A DNA stretch of 64,000 nt from Penium margaritaceum (lineage: Eukaryota; Streptophyta; Zygnematophyceae; Desmidiales; Peniaceae), in NCBI GenBank assembly GCA_023375785.1, contig SZWC01000095.1, positions 240,235 to 304,234 of the forward strand, written 5' to 3'. Shown here one piece after another: positions 42,086 through 53,384 of this stretch. Under the pieces are notes generated by a model, which was not told the DNA's origin, made no database searches, and saw nothing but the letters and a program-made list of their open reading frames with translations. A program made the translations under genes and the position numbers. How positions within the stretch are numbered: the stretch's first letter is position 1; every line of letters starts with the position of its first letter.

Positions 42086-42403
42086 CTTCCTAGGTGGGAG
42101 TAAGACAGCCTACCAAGGGCCATTCTAGAAGCCATAAAATCTGCTAGGAAGCTCCAAATCTAGCATGCTTTCGTGTTCTGGAAAGCTTTAATCAGTGGCC
42201 ATGAAATGCCACTGCTTGTAAGCCTTGATCAAGAGTTCATTCCTAGTCAATTCAGGCCAAAACTATTGCCTCAATCTGACCAGGTTTCTGCCATCCTTGG
42301 AACGAGTGGCCTCCACAGTTTCAGTCTCTCCAAAAACCGTTGGTGGTGTGAACAACCCACTGCTAGGGATCTCCGAGGGTGCACACTCACCCTGAGGCAA
42401 ACA
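42086..42403 (+). repeat. Copia B 5' LTR, right piece
   Basis: Resumes after copia A with CTTCCTAGGTGGGAGTAAG and matches 46990-47309 ('CAGCCTACCAAGGGCCA', 'AAATGCCACT(G/A)CTTGTAAGCC', 'CAGTTTCAGTCTCTC'). It ends GAGGCAAACA before the primer site. Confidence 0.9.
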
Positions 42404-42405
42404 AA

Positions 42406-42420
42406 GGATTATGGGTCCAC
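42406..42420 (+). promoter_or_regulatory. Copia B primer-binding site (half-tRNA iMet type)
   Basis: GGATTATGGGTCCAC, two bases past the LTR, matches the iMet anticodon-arm complement at 13 of 15 positions. Both mismatches are transitions. Confidence 0.75.
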
Positions 42421-42540
42421 GCCTCTAAGGGGTTCCAAGCGAGCTTGATTTCATGCTTCCAACAGCAAGACATAGTGTCTAGCGAGTAAGAGAGCACGTG
42501 TACGGTCCTTAAGTTTGATGGGACAGGCTTTGCCTTATGG

Positions 42541-43245
42541 ATGTGGCAGTTTGAGGTCTTCCTCGATGACAAGGGGTTGCTTGAGCTTGTAGGGGGTGAT
42601 GAGACTGCACCGCCGGAGACTGCAACGGCTGAGGTGAAGGAGGCATACAAGAAGTGCGAGCAAAAGGCGTTGGTACTCCTTGTGTCCACGTTTTTCCCAC
42701 CACAACTTTTACACATCCAATGATGCACCTTGGCCGCAGATGCATGGTCAAAACACTGATCCATCTACCAGTCAATCAACCTCACCAATCAGCTATTCAT
42801 CTTCAAACCGCTCCTCATCTTCCAAGTCAATGAAGGCAACAATATCATGGAGATCATGTAGTAGATTGAGTCACTCGGAGCAGAGTGCGTGGCCACTGGT
42901 TGGGAGGTTGATTCTAAGTTGCAAGCTATGATCCTCCTTCTAGCCTTGCCGGACAGTTGGAGTCCCATGATCACAATCCTTAGTGGCTGGCCTTCCGACG
43001 AGGTGAAGTACCCGAAGGTTGCTGAGTACATGTGCAACAAGTGGATGCAACATCGCGGTCAAGAGAGTGCAGCGGCATCAACTTCAGCTTACACAATTCA
43101 CCCTCACAACGGACGCCGAGGCGACAAGTGGAAGCGTGCCAAACAGGGTACCAAGAAGGGTGAAAAGAAGGGGGAATGCTTCAACTGTGGCAAGGAGGGC
43201 CACTATGCGCGCAACTGCCCCAAGAAGAAGCCAGACCAGTCGTAG
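42541..43245 (+). pseudogene. Copia B gag
   Basis: Met at 42541 with 'MWQFEVFLDDKGLLELVGGD' and 'KKCEQKALVLLVS', then a frame change and a damaged stretch (42700-42880). After that come 'DSKLQAMILLLALPDSWSPM', 'ITILSGWPSDEVKYPKVAEY', a basic tail, and an intact CCHC knuckle CFNCGKEGHYARNC (about 43178-43219). It ends at a TAG at 43243. It is the nucleocapsid-capsid precursor and lies directly upstream of the protease frame. Confidence 0.85.
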
Positions 43246-43275
43246 CGGGGCGGGAAGAAAGACGGGCAGGCTCTT

Positions 43276-44995
43276 ATGGCGTACAACTCCACAAACTTAA
43301 AGGATCGAGGGGTTGCCGTCGTTAACTCTGGATCAGGCCACCACACACAATGCAACAGGCCGGCATTTGTTACCTACGGCGCCTCGGAGAGACGCATGAC
43401 GGCGGCCAACGACAAAACAGAGGTGGCCGCTGGTAAGGGTAACGTCCGCATCGAGTCCATTGTGGATGGCAAACCCGTCACGAGCACAATCCACAACGTG
43501 CTCCACATGTCCAACTTTGGGGCAAACCTGCACTCCGTCAGCTGCCTTAGCGACAAGGGACTTGAGGTGCTCTTCACAAAGAAGGAGGCCGTCATCCGCA
43601 AGGAGGGAAAAGGTGAGGTTATTGCGTGCGCCAAGAGAGAGGACGACCTGTACCTGCTATGCGCAAAGATCCTTGGGAGTCGGGCAGGGTCCAACGCCGC
43701 CAATCTTGCAACAAAGGATGAAGGAGACCTAGACCTGTCGCACAGCCGACTTCGCCATGTTTCTCCATTGACGGTGAAAGAGATGGAAAAGAGAGAGGTG
43801 GTGCGGGGTCTCCAAAACAATGACCTTGATGGAACCAAGGAGACCATGTGTGAGCGATGCGTCATCGGCAAATCAACGCGGCAGCCGTTTGTGGCAAAGG
43901 GGACGCGTGTATCAACAAAGTTGGCAGTGGTACACACAAATGTGTGTGGACCACTTGAGAGCTTCATCGGCAGAGCTCGCTACTTCCTCACCTTCATCAA
44001 CGACCACGGCCGCAAACTGTACCTCTACCTCATGGAGCGGAAGAGTGAAGTCTTTGCATGCATGGAAGAGTTTATGGTAGGTGCAGAGCGGCAGACAGAG
44101 TTGAAGGTGAAGGCGTTCCGAAGCGACAACGGCGGTGACTATGCGGGCTGTCTTGAGTGGATGAAGAGCAAGGGGATTGAATGGCAAAATACAACTCCAC
44201 ACTCCCCGCAGCAGAATGGTGTCATAGAGAGAGCAAATCACACAATCCTTAACATGGTGCAATGCATGTTGAGCGATGCCAGCCTTCAACAACGGTATTG
44301 GGCGAAGGCGGCACGGACAAAGGCATACAAAAAAAACCTTACACCGACCAAGCTATTGAAGCACAAGGAGAGCAAGGCATGGAAGACACCACAAGAGGTG
44401 TGGAGTGGGAGGAAACCGGCAGTGGGTCACCTCCGCACGTTTGGTTGTATTGCACATGCGGTGGTGCAGGCACGTGAAGGGCGGAGCAAGCTGGACCCAT
44501 GAACTTGCCGGTGTATTTTCCTTGGGCATGAGAGTGGGAGCAAGGCGTATCGACTCTTTGACCCAAGGAGACAGCACAGTATGCGGAGTTGTGATGTCAC
44601 ATTTGACGAGAAAAGCCGTTAGACTGACAAGGAGGCAAGTCTCTCCAAGAGGGAGGAGTGGCTGCCACTCCTTAGGGGGAGACGTCAGAGGACGTGAATG
44701 AGGGTGACGTCCTCGCATCACCACTAACCGGAGAGCATCGCCTAAGGGATAGGCGAGCGGCAGACTTCATTCTGGCCAGTTTGGATGAGGAATCCAAAGC
44801 ACCGGAGATGGACGTGGAGGCGGGGAGTTGACTGATTTCTCCAAGGTCTCCAAGAGAGGGGGAGAAGGCGCTTGGAGAGGATGGCGCCGAAAGGGGACAG
44901 CAACAACAACAGCAACCGCCTCAAGAGCACCGCACGAGTAGCCGTGTGTGAAGAAGGAGAAAAAGGTACGATGCCGACAAGGGCATTTGGATTGG
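43276..44995 (+). pseudogene. Copia B protease and integrase
   Basis: A long 408-codon frame (43276-44502) begins at the protease. 'VVNSGSGHHTQCN' has Asn in place of the catalytic Asp. 'HNVLHMSNFGANLHSVSCLS', the HHCC site ('LSHSRLRHVSP' ... 'CERCVIGKSTRQPF'), and the integrase core 'VHTNVCGPLES' (first Asp is Asn), 'FINDHGRKLYLYLMERKSEV', 'FRSDNGGDYAG' and 'NGVIERANHTIL' follow. A TGA ends it at 44500. Degraded C-terminal pieces ('FLGHESGSKAYRLF'-like) continue in other frames to about 44995. Confidence 0.87.
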
Positions 44996-45035
44996 GTTTG
45001 CACAAGCCTTCCTTACGCAAGAGGACCCTCAATCA

Positions 45036-46560
45036 GTGAAGGAGGCACTACAGCAGAAGGATGGGGCTGAGTGGGAGGGAGCAATAAAATCTGAGCTTTC
45101 CTCCCAAGAGGAGAACAGCACTTGGGAGCTGGTTGACGGACCGGAGAGCGAGAAGATTATCAGCTCCAAGTGGATCTTCCGGAAGAAGCTCACGAAGGAG
45201 GGGAAGGTAGAGGGGTACAAGGCACGGCTGGTTGCAAAACGGTATGCCCAAAGAAAAGGGGAGCACTACAACGAGAACTTTGCACCAGTGGCCAAGTTTG
45301 CCTCCATCCGCACTATCTTCTTGGTGGCAGCGGCAAGTGACTACGAAATCCACCAAATGGACGTCAAAACTGCGTTCCTCAATGGTAACCTGGACAAGGA
45401 AGTCTATGTGGAGGTGCCAGAGGGCGTGGATGCACCGCAAGGGAAGGTGTGCCGTCTTCGCAAGGCGCTCTTAAAATGGACAGTTTCATGGGTGAGCTTG
45501 GCTTCAAGCGCTGCGAGGCGGATCATAGCGTGTATGTGCGTAAGCAGTCGGGGCTCCACCAAATTGTCTTCCTCTATGTGGATGACCTCATCCTTGTATC
45601 TTCGGATGAGGGTGAGCTCAAGAGCTTGACAAAACAGCTTGGTAGCCGGTTCAAGATAACGGACATGGACGAGCTTGACTACTACCTAGGAATTGCCATC
45701 AAGAGGGACCGCAAAGCACACACACTAGAGATGGGGCAAGAAAAATATGTGCACAAGGTGCTCAGCCACGAAAACATGGAGGAGTGCAATCCCATTGGCA
45801 CGCCTATGACAACGACATGTGAGCTGAGCTCGAGCATGGGTCCGAGCACGAAGGACGATAAAGAGGAGATGGCTGGAGTACCGTACCAGTCCGTAGTTGG
45901 CAGCATATTGTATGCCATGGTGGCAACGCGTGCTGATCTTGCCTTTGCTGAGGGACAAGTCAGCCGCTATGCTGCTGATCTGGGCCACTAGATTGGCAAG
46001 CAGTCAAGAGAATCCTCCGCTACTTGAAGGTGACGACACAGTCGCGACTTGTGTTTGGAGGAGGAGCCTGGACTAACTTCCTTGAGTTGGTTGGCTAATC
46101 TGACGCTGACTGGGCGAGTGATTTTGATGACGGCAAGTCAACATCGGGTTATGTTTTTGTTCTTGGTGGTACAGTGGTGTCTTGAGCAAGCCTGAAGCAG
46201 GACTGTGTGGCCCTATACAGCACTGAGGTGGAGTATATTGCACTTGCAGAAGCCGTAAAGGAGGCGTTATGGCTGCAACGATTACTCAAGGAGATTAGGT
46301 TGCCGCAGAAGATGCCGACGGCACGCAACGTTGACAACATGAGTGCCATCAGCTTGACCAAGAACCTTGTGCTACACTAGAGGACCAAGCACATAGAGAT
46401 CCCGCATCACTTTACACGAGACCTCGTTGCAAAGGGTGATGTGGTACTTTTTACACTACGGCACAAAGCACATGCTTGTTGATGCCATGACAAAGGCGCA
46501 ACCCAAGGACACGCATGATGCTACTTGCATGGAGCTTGGGCTTTTCGAAACCTCTTCAGG
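45036..46560 (+). pseudogene. Copia B reverse transcriptase and RNase H
   Basis: RT blocks are 'WELVDGPESEKIISSKWIFR', 'HYNENFAPVAKFASI', motif A 'HQMDVKTAFLNGNLDKE' (Asp present), and 'FLYVDDLILVSS' (YVDD present, about 45572). A deletion at about 45465 removes the 'YGLKQAPRxWY' segment and shifts the frame. RNase H follows with 'YQSVVGSILYAMVATRADLA', a TAA in the 'Y(S)DADW' block, a TGA for Trp in 'VS-stop-ASLKQD', and 'NVDNMSAISLTKNL'. Stops near 45989, 46097, 46183 and 46378 inactivate it. The polypurine tract CAAGGGGGAGA (46598-46608) adjoins the 3' LTR. Confidence 0.86.
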
Positions 46561-46609
46561 TTCAGGTTAAGCATGAAAAACTGCTATAGGTCATGCACAA
46601 GGGGGAGAT

Positions 46610-47309
46610 TGTTGGAGAGATTCTCCTCACCATGGCAGGTGTGACTCCAAAAAGGAACACCAAAAAGACAAGCCTTAGTGGCTAAGTGGTTAATGGTGTC
46701 CACCTCTAGAGGCAGGGGCCCGGGTTCAAGTCCCACGAGATCAATTTCTGCCGTGCCTCGAGGGAGGTGAAAAATAGGTGCCACGAAGCCAGCTCAAACT
46801 CTAGAATTCCTCCTTGAGGTTCTGGAAGGCCAGGTGAGCGTCTAGAAAGGTAAGACACCTTCTAGAAGGATTGACTTGTTCTACAAGGCATCTAGGGGTG
46901 ACTTGGTCTTCTGGATACCTTCCCTCCTACTAGAAGCAAGCTGAGGAATCTAGGAAGGGGCAGAAGCTTCTAGAGGAAGGAAGGGATGCCTTCTTTGGTG
47001 GGAAAAGGACAGCCTACCAAGGGCCACTCTAGAAGCCATAGAATCTGCTAGGAAGCTCCAAATCTGGCATGCTTTTGTGTTCCGGAAAGCTTAGATCAGT
47101 GGCTATAAAATGCCACTACTTGTAAGCCTTGATTAAGAGTTCATTCCAAGTCGATTCAGGCGAAAACTATTGCCTCACTCTCTCATCCGTTTTCTGCCAT
47201 CCTTGGAACCAGTTGCCTCCACAGTTTCAGTCTCTCAAAAAACAGTTGGTGGTGTGAACCAGCCACTACTAGGGACCTTCCAAGGTGCACACTAAATCTC
47301 AGGCCAACA
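46610..47309 (+). repeat. Copia B 3' LTR
   Basis: This 700-bp LTR starts TGTTGGAGAGATTCTCC and ends CAGGCCAACA next to GCTCC. It is the uninterrupted reference for the split 5' LTR and includes the tRNA-like block. Confidence 0.92.
46671..46738 (+). promoter_or_regulatory. tRNA-like Pol III promoter (A and B box) in LTR
   Basis: A box TGGCTAAGTGG (46679-46689) fits TGGCNNAGTGG exactly. B box GGTTCAAGTCC (46723-46733) fits GGTTCRANTCC. The 33-nt gap between boxes and the 'AAGTGGTTAATGG' D-arm-like text resemble tRNA-Ser/Leu-derived SINE heads. It is not a closed cloverleaf tRNA gene, so it is annotated as a promoter-like or SINE-derived insert carried by both LTRs. Confidence 0.6.
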
Positions 47310-47314
47310 GCTCC

Positions 47315-48140
47315 GCGCACGTTTTAACCTCCTCAACAATAGCCAAATCACACATGAAAGAATCAAACACGTCAAGCAAGGCGGATTACTCGAGGACTAC
47401 ACTACACGCTTCATGGCTTTGGCGGCGTAGATCGATAACCTCTTGGACGCAAAAGCGTATGACCGCTACCATGACAGCCTAAAGCCGCACATCCAACGTG
47501 AACTCATGGTGCTCCGAGCTGGTTTCAACAATAGAGAGCATTGATATGGTAAGCTACAATGCGCGACATAATAGCTTTGCAACAAAACCACGGGTGAAGC
47601 TGTCAGGATATGCTGTACCCATGGAGGTGGATGCAATCCAAGCCAGGACGCAGGGCACGGGCGGGCAGCAAGGACCAAGAGGCAAGTGTTGGGCTTGTAT
47701 TGGGGAGGGTTATCGCAAGAGGGACTACCTTAAGTGTAAAGAACAGCAGGGAAATAGGGAGCAATAGTGAAGAGGGGAAAACCTATTGCTTCAAGTCTTT
47801 TGTCCGGAAGGAACAGCACCAAACCTGAAAAGCTTTTGCCAATAAAGAAGCTGCGTCAAGTGTTGTTACGGAATAAAGGTGAGACTTGGTAATCTCCAGC
47901 GATCATCGTGGTGCTGGTTCTTGATATCTTTGAGGGGCATTTCAACGGTCAGAGGAAACTACGCAGTCTGCTGGACGGCGGCGTAAGCCTTAGCTTCTTC
48001 AATGAAAGCTTGGCGACAAGGTTGGAGCTTGTACGGCAGCCCGGGACATCCGCCAAGGCGCGACAGGTTTCTGGAATGGTGGAGTGCGGCAAGTCACTCA
48101 ACAAGCACAAGGTCCACATGGGTGAGTTGGTGTTGTTGAG
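47315..48140 (+). pseudogene. Gypsy G1 gag C-terminus and protease
   Basis: Continuing gag: 'ARFNLLNNSQITHERIKHV', 'LLEDYTTRFMALAA', 'QRELMVLRAGFNNREH' and 'VPMEVDAIQA', then a degenerate zinc knuckle CWACIGEGYRKRDYLKC (His replaced by Tyr, about 47686-47738). The retropepsin-like region (47908-48140) has 'LLDGGVSLSFFNESLATRLE', where DSG has become DGG. It is cut at about 48140 by copia C. The downstream frame resumes at about 54038. Confidence 0.8.
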
Positions 48141-48787
48141 TGGTATGAAGCTTGTCCACTGGCTAACTGGCTGGCTGGCTAATTGCACAAAAAGACAAGG
48201 CATGCACTACTCTATGGAGTACATCCCCTTGGTCTTTTTTAAGATAGGCTAGGAATGCACTTCCCATAATGGGTCTGTCCCTTGGAGATCATCATAAGAA
48301 AAAAAAATTCTAGCCTAGATGGGACAAGCGCTAGAGCTCATGGGCTATAGGCTCAAACCCCACAATGACCACATTTTCCCTTGTGGCCCAGAATGGAACA
48401 GGAAGCTTCTAGGAAGCTTACTAGAGCCTGCCATTAGGATGACATTTGGCGGTCTTGGGACGCGCCAAGTATGGCCGTATGCTAAGGTTGGCTCCTATGG
48501 AGCCACTGAAAGCGCAAGCATTAGCAAAGCTCTTCAAGTAGAAAAGCATGTACCCTACATGCATCCATTTATAGTTCTCACCTTTGAGACTCCTCACAGA
48601 CTGTCCAATCAAGGGTAAATACTAAAGACCTTCATGCGGACTTTGTGAGGTTGCAAGCTAAAAGAACCTAAAGTGTGGATCCCTCATTCGAGGATGATAT
48701 GTTGTCTTGGTTGCAATACGAAGAGCGGTTGGCGGCCTCCCATGTCGGGACCCTTTTTTTAGACCATTGCTATCTGGCGCATTGACA
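48141..48787 (+). repeat. Copia C 5' LTR
   Basis: TGGTATGAAGCTTGT... aligns with 53385-54025 through 'GGCTGGCTGGCT', 'GACAAGG(C/A)ATGCACT', 'AGGAAGCTTCTAGGAAGCT' and 'GCGGTTGGCGGCCTCCCATGTCGGGACC'. It ends ATTGACA. Confidence 0.85.
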
Positions 48788-48789
48788 AA

Positions 48790-48804
48790 GGGTTCTGGAC
48801 ACAC
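48790..48804 (+). promoter_or_regulatory. Copia C primer-binding site (half-tRNA iMet type, degraded)
   Basis: GGGTTCTGGACACAC lies two bases after the LTR, the same spacing as copia A, B and F. It matches GGGTTATGGGCCCAC at 12 of 15. Confidence 0.55.
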
Positions 48805-49193
48805 AAATCTAGCTCTAAGGCACGCTTCAAACACCAACTCGCACGAGGTCTTGTAGGGTGCATCGGACGGCTCCATCTACTCTATCGGCTCCATTCGCTT
48901 CTTCAGGTAGGCTACACGCAAATGGCAAACTAGAGGTCAAGGAATAGCTTTGTTTGTGTTGGAAAAGACCCTGAGCCCCAACGAGATAAGCTCTATCCCT
49001 TTGGAAGGTGGTACGACCGTGAGTTTGTGTTTCTCATGACGGAACCATCCCCTTAGGCAATCATTGACAAGAAGGGTATGCAACGAAACCAACTCCACCT
49101 TTGACAACGGTTGTAGACAACAACCTCATCAGCCTCATTGGCCTCAACAAAGAAGAGTAGTAGCAAAGCACAGAAGACGAACAACTACCAAAA

Positions 49194-50000
49194 ATGGTGG
49201 ATGTGACTCAAGCCCTCCTCGAGGCGGGTATGTCAAAATTCATCGGGATAGGTATTCCCTTGTTGAAATGGTAGTTTGAGATTGCGATGAATGTGCGTGG
49301 CTACCTCGACATCCTGAAAAGAGACCGAGATATCACCTACCGATGTGACATTGACTATGCATACCGCTGACCTTACAGCATGAACAACAAAGAAAAACAT
49401 GAATCTTCCCAAACTTATGACATCAATCGACGAGACTCAACACTTCTACATCACATGATGCACGTCGGCTGCCAAGGCCTACGCAAGACTTTCACGCGTG
49501 CATCAATAAAATGAACTAGCAAACCAAATCTTCATCTTCCAAAGGTTTGTGTTGATGAGGGTGAGCAAAGGAGAATTGGTACTTGAATTTTTGTAGTCAT
49601 TCGACAACGTGCTGCAAGAGGTCCAACAAATGGAATGGAATCTTCACTCCAACATGTGTGTCATGATCCATTTGATGGCGCTGCTAGAAAGCTGAGGGTC
49701 CTTGATCAACGTATTTGGCGGTTGGAAGGAGGCAGATCTGACGTATGAGGCTGTCGCCAAACACATCCGCAACGAGACCATGCAACGTAGTGGCAATGAG
49801 GCAAACATCTCAGCCTATGCCTTTTGCTTTGGTGGACAAGGTGCAAGCTCTTGCTCTAGTCAAGGCAACAACGGAAGCAGTGGTCGTGGAGGGAGAGGGA
49901 ATGGTGGCGGGAAGAGTTCTCATGAGCTGTCACAACTATGGCAAGGCTGGGCTCTGGGCTAGGGACTGCCGAAGTCCTAAGAAGTAAGGCGGGAACAGAG
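49194..50000 (+). pseudogene. Copia C gag
   Basis: Met at 49194 ('MVDVTQALLEAGMSKFIG') opens a heavily broken gag. 'FEIAMNVRGYLDILKRD', a capsid end 'INVFGGWKEADLTYEAVAKH' (49702-49765), a Gly/Ser/Asn-rich tail, and a knuckle remnant SCHNYGKAGLWARDC (about 49922-49966) with its second Cys turned into Tyr are visible. Frames change at least twice. Confidence 0.75.
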
Positions 50001-51840
50001 GTGGGAAGATGAAGAAGGAGCATACCAACATGATGGCTGAACGGTTGCCCATGAAGGGGGTAGTACTCCTTAGGTCCGGGGCATTTTCTCTTGACTCGGG
50101 CACCAACCACCACTCCTCAAAAGAGAAGGGCTGATTTGTCTCCATGGCCGAATTTGACATGCGGATCAAGTCTGCAAACAACGGCGTCGTCCAAGCCATG
50201 GACAAAGGGGACAAGGTGATCACGTTCAACATGAACAGTGCTGAGAAGGAGATCAATCTTCAAAAGGTGGTGTACATTCCCTCTTTTGCAGCCAACCTAC
50301 TGTCGGTCTGACAAATCAATGACAACAACATGACGGTGGTGTTCACTAACAAGGAAGCCGTGGGCCTGAAAAATAAGGACATCCAAATTCTGTACACCAA
50401 AGACAACCTCATGCTTCAAGTTGCAAGAGTCGATGGCCTCTACATGCTTCAAACCAAATTCACCAAGGTGTCAGATGAGGGAGTAGCATATGCCACCAAG
50501 ATAATGGCACTAAAGGCGAAGGATGCACCGCCGGCGACCGATGCGGCCGCCACATCAACCAAGGAAAATGACGCTGAGCTGTGGAAGAAGCGATTTGGCC
50601 ATGTCGCCAATAGCACGGTGCAAAAGATGGAGAAGCAAGAGGTGGTTTGCGAAATGGAAGGGTGAACCATGAAGCATGGAGAAGGGTGTACATTGCGTGA
50701 ACCATGCCTCCAAGCAAAGGCAAAGAAGAAGCCGTACGGGAGAAGAGGTCAACGCGTGGAGAATGTCTTGGACCTGATCTACAGTGACGTATGCGGACAT
50801 TACGCACAATGTCTAACGGAGGAAGCAAGTACTTCTTGACCATCATAGATGACCATAGCCTCAAGTTGTGGATCTAGTTTCTCAAAACCAATGGAGAGGT
50901 CAAGGAGAAGCTCTTTGAGTTTGTCACAATGGTGGAGCAGCAAACGTCCAACAAGGTAAAGACACTCTAAAGTGACAACGGGGTTGAGTTCAAGGCATGC
51001 AAGCCTTGGCTCAAGCATCATGGCATTTGCCACAAGCAAAGCACCCCTTACAACCCCCAAGCAACGGTGTAGCCGAGAGGATGAACAAGACCCTGCTTGG
51101 CATGGTGGGAAGCATGCTCTTCAACGTCAAGCTCCCACCTCGCTTTTGGGCAAAAGCAGTAACAACGTCCTGCTACCTCTTGAGCCTCACACTAGCAACT
51201 ACCCTGCGGCAGCGTGGAAAGGAGCAGGACAAGCAGTTCAAGACCCAAAAAGAAGCATGATCACTAAAGAAACCCAACGCCTCTCATGTGGAGGTTTTCT
51301 AGTCAACTTCATGGATGAAGATCCAATTGGGAGAAGGTGGAGGCAAGCTAGACGCACGTTCCAAAAAGTGCATCATGGTTGGGTACTACACGTCACAGAG
51401 CCTAGGATCTTTGGGACCATGTAGTAGGAGATCTCGTGACGTTGAGTTTGACAAATGCACCCTTGAAAAGGGTGAGCTGCTCGACCTGATCCTTGCTTCC
51501 AAAGCGGGAGAGTGGATAGTGTTGCTTGAGTCCAGAGAACAAGCACCCGACAACTGGCTTTTTTTGCCAGCATGCTGTGGGAATCAGAGAGCACGTGCAC
51601 AGGATAACGCGGCACCTGACATGGACGCAGATACTAAGGCTTCCGGGTCTTCCAAGTCTGACTTGAAGTCCAACGACTTTTCTGACGACGACAACGACAC
51701 ACCACCACCTGTGGTAGCACCAACAGCAAAGCAGGAAGTCGCACCAGCACCCCAGTACACTTGGAGACCAAACAAAGCACCTTTGCGGTATGAGGACAAT
51801 TGGACGGGCCTTAGCTGGTTGTGCATGGCTCAGGGAGAGC
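50001..51840 (+). pseudogene. Copia C protease and integrase
   Basis: The protease motif 'FSLDSGTNHHSS' is intact (about 50088-50122). 'VVYIPSFAANLLSV', a TGA, and the pre-integrase 'WKKRFGHVANSTVQKMEKQE' follow. The integrase core is spread over frames: 'LIYSDVCGH' (first Asp present), 'TIIDDHS', a TAG for Trp, 'SDNGVEFKACKPWLKHHG', and 'NGVAERMNKTLLGMVGSML' (Glu present). A C-terminal acidic linker with 'SKSDLKSNDFSDDDNDTPPP' runs to the RT. This is the only copia element here besides D3 that keeps the first integrase Asp. Confidence 0.82.
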
Positions 51841-53327
51841 CATCCACAGTGGTAAAGGTGATGAATGGCCCGGATGCAGCTAAGTGGAATGAGGTAGTGG
51901 ATTGCAAGCTCGCGTCCATTGCCAAGAATGGCATGTGGGTGCTTGTGGATAGACCCGAAAGACCCACGTGGTGGGATCCAAGTGATTTCTCCAAGTGAAG
52001 GAAAAGCAAGACAGAAAAAAAAGAAAGTTCAAGGTGAGGGTAGTGGCAAAGGGGTTTTCTCAATGCCGGGCTTTGAGTACGACAAGACGTTCGCGCCAGT
52101 CTTGACCTTTGCCTCCGTCCGCTCTCTCCTTGCCATTGCAGCCATAAAGAATGTAGAGATACACCACATGGATGTCACAGTAGCTTTCCTTTACAGGAAG
52201 CTCGACAAGGAAGTGCTGATGGAGGTCCCCAAAGGAGTCAAAGCTCCCAAGGGCAAGGTATGCAAGTTGGTGAAAGTTCTCCACGCGCTGAAACAGGCCC
52301 CAAGGATTTGGTACAAAGAGATGGACAGTTTCATGAACGGTCTCACCTTCACATTGCCAGAATGACACAAGCATGTACGTGCACAATGATTGGAGAGGGC
52401 TGCTACTCATTGCATTGTATCTAGATGATCTAATCATGTGGTTGCCTTCAGTCGAGCTACTAGATGAGCTGAAGCCTGACCTCAGCAAAAAGGTTCAAAA
52501 TGAAGGACATGGATCCTCTCGAGTACTACCTCAGGATTGCCATCCACAGCAACCAAACAACAGGCACCGTCCAACTTAACCACACAAAATACATTAGTGA
52601 GGTACTAAAACGCTATCGCATGGACGAATGCAAACCTATTGGCACCCCCATGACAACCGATACAAAGCTGAAGTCCTCCATGCCGCCAAGCAATGAAGTA
52701 GAACAAAGGGAGATGCAAGACATCGCCTACCATTCTACGGCAAGTAGCATCATGTACGCCATGGTAGGGACTCGTCCGGACATCTGCTATGATGTGGGAC
52801 AAGTGAGCAGGTTCGTGGCAAACCGAGGGCCACAGCATTCGAAGGCACTCAAGCGCATCTTGCAGTACCTACAGATGACATGTCCCATGGGCCTTTTCCT
52901 TGGAGGCCAAGAAGGTACTGACCCCCTCTACTTGAAATGCTACACTAACCCCGACTAGGGAGAAAATCTTGACCACCGGCAATCCACCTCAAGATACATG
53001 TGCATCTTGAGTGGCGATGCCATCTCATGGGCCAGTAGGAAGCAAGATTGTGTTTCCGTGTCCACGACTGAGGCAGAGTACATTGCTCTGCTTGAGTTGT
53101 GCAAGGAGACGAAGTGGCTCCGCACCCTGCTTGGCAAAATGACTGTGCCACATGAGGATGCCATGGTCGTACACATGGACAACATGAGAGCCATCTTGAT
53201 GGCTGAAGATGAGATCATCTCCTTGAAAATGAAGCGCATCGAAATGCGCCACCACTACTCACGTGACCTGGTCATGAAGAACATGGTGGACTTGCAGCAC
53301 TACAAAACCAAGAAGGGTGCACCCTAA
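51841..53327 (+). pseudogene. Copia C reverse transcriptase and RNase H
   Basis: RT blocks are 'AKWNEVVDCKLASIAKNGMW', 'YDKTFAPVLTFASV', motif A 'HHMDVTVAFLYRKLDKE' (Asp present), 'ALKQAPRIWYKEMDSFM' and 'IALYLDDLIM' (YLDD variant of YVDD, about 52417). RNase H has 'STASSIMYAMVGTRPDICYD', 'CYTNPD' then TAG where Trp is expected, 'VSVSTTEAEYIALLELCKE' and 'VHMDNMRAILM', to a stop at 53325. Frameshifts occur near 52000, 52365 and 52495. Confidence 0.86.
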
Positions 53328-53384
53328 GGCGCTGATAGAGCCCAGTGAGAAACAGATGGATAGAGGTGTAAAGGAGAGATTTTT

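Larger units (their letters stand above)
34751..47309 (+). mobile_element. Copia B, inserted in gypsy G1 gag, containing copia A in its 5' LTR
   Basis: Bounded by a perfect 5-bp target duplication GCTCC (34746-34750 and 47310-47314). The 5' LTR is split in two (34751-35135 and 42086-42403) by copia A; together it is about 700 bp, the same as the 3' LTR (46610-47309). Internal order is PBS, gag, zinc knuckle, protease, integrase, RT, RNase H, PPT. The first LTR dinucleotide is TC in the 5' copy and TG in the 3' copy. Confidence 0.93.

Noticed and set aside
46671-46738. A functional tRNA gene
   Set aside because: A and B boxes are present but no acceptor stem or full cloverleaf could be closed, and the block is part of both LTR copies.
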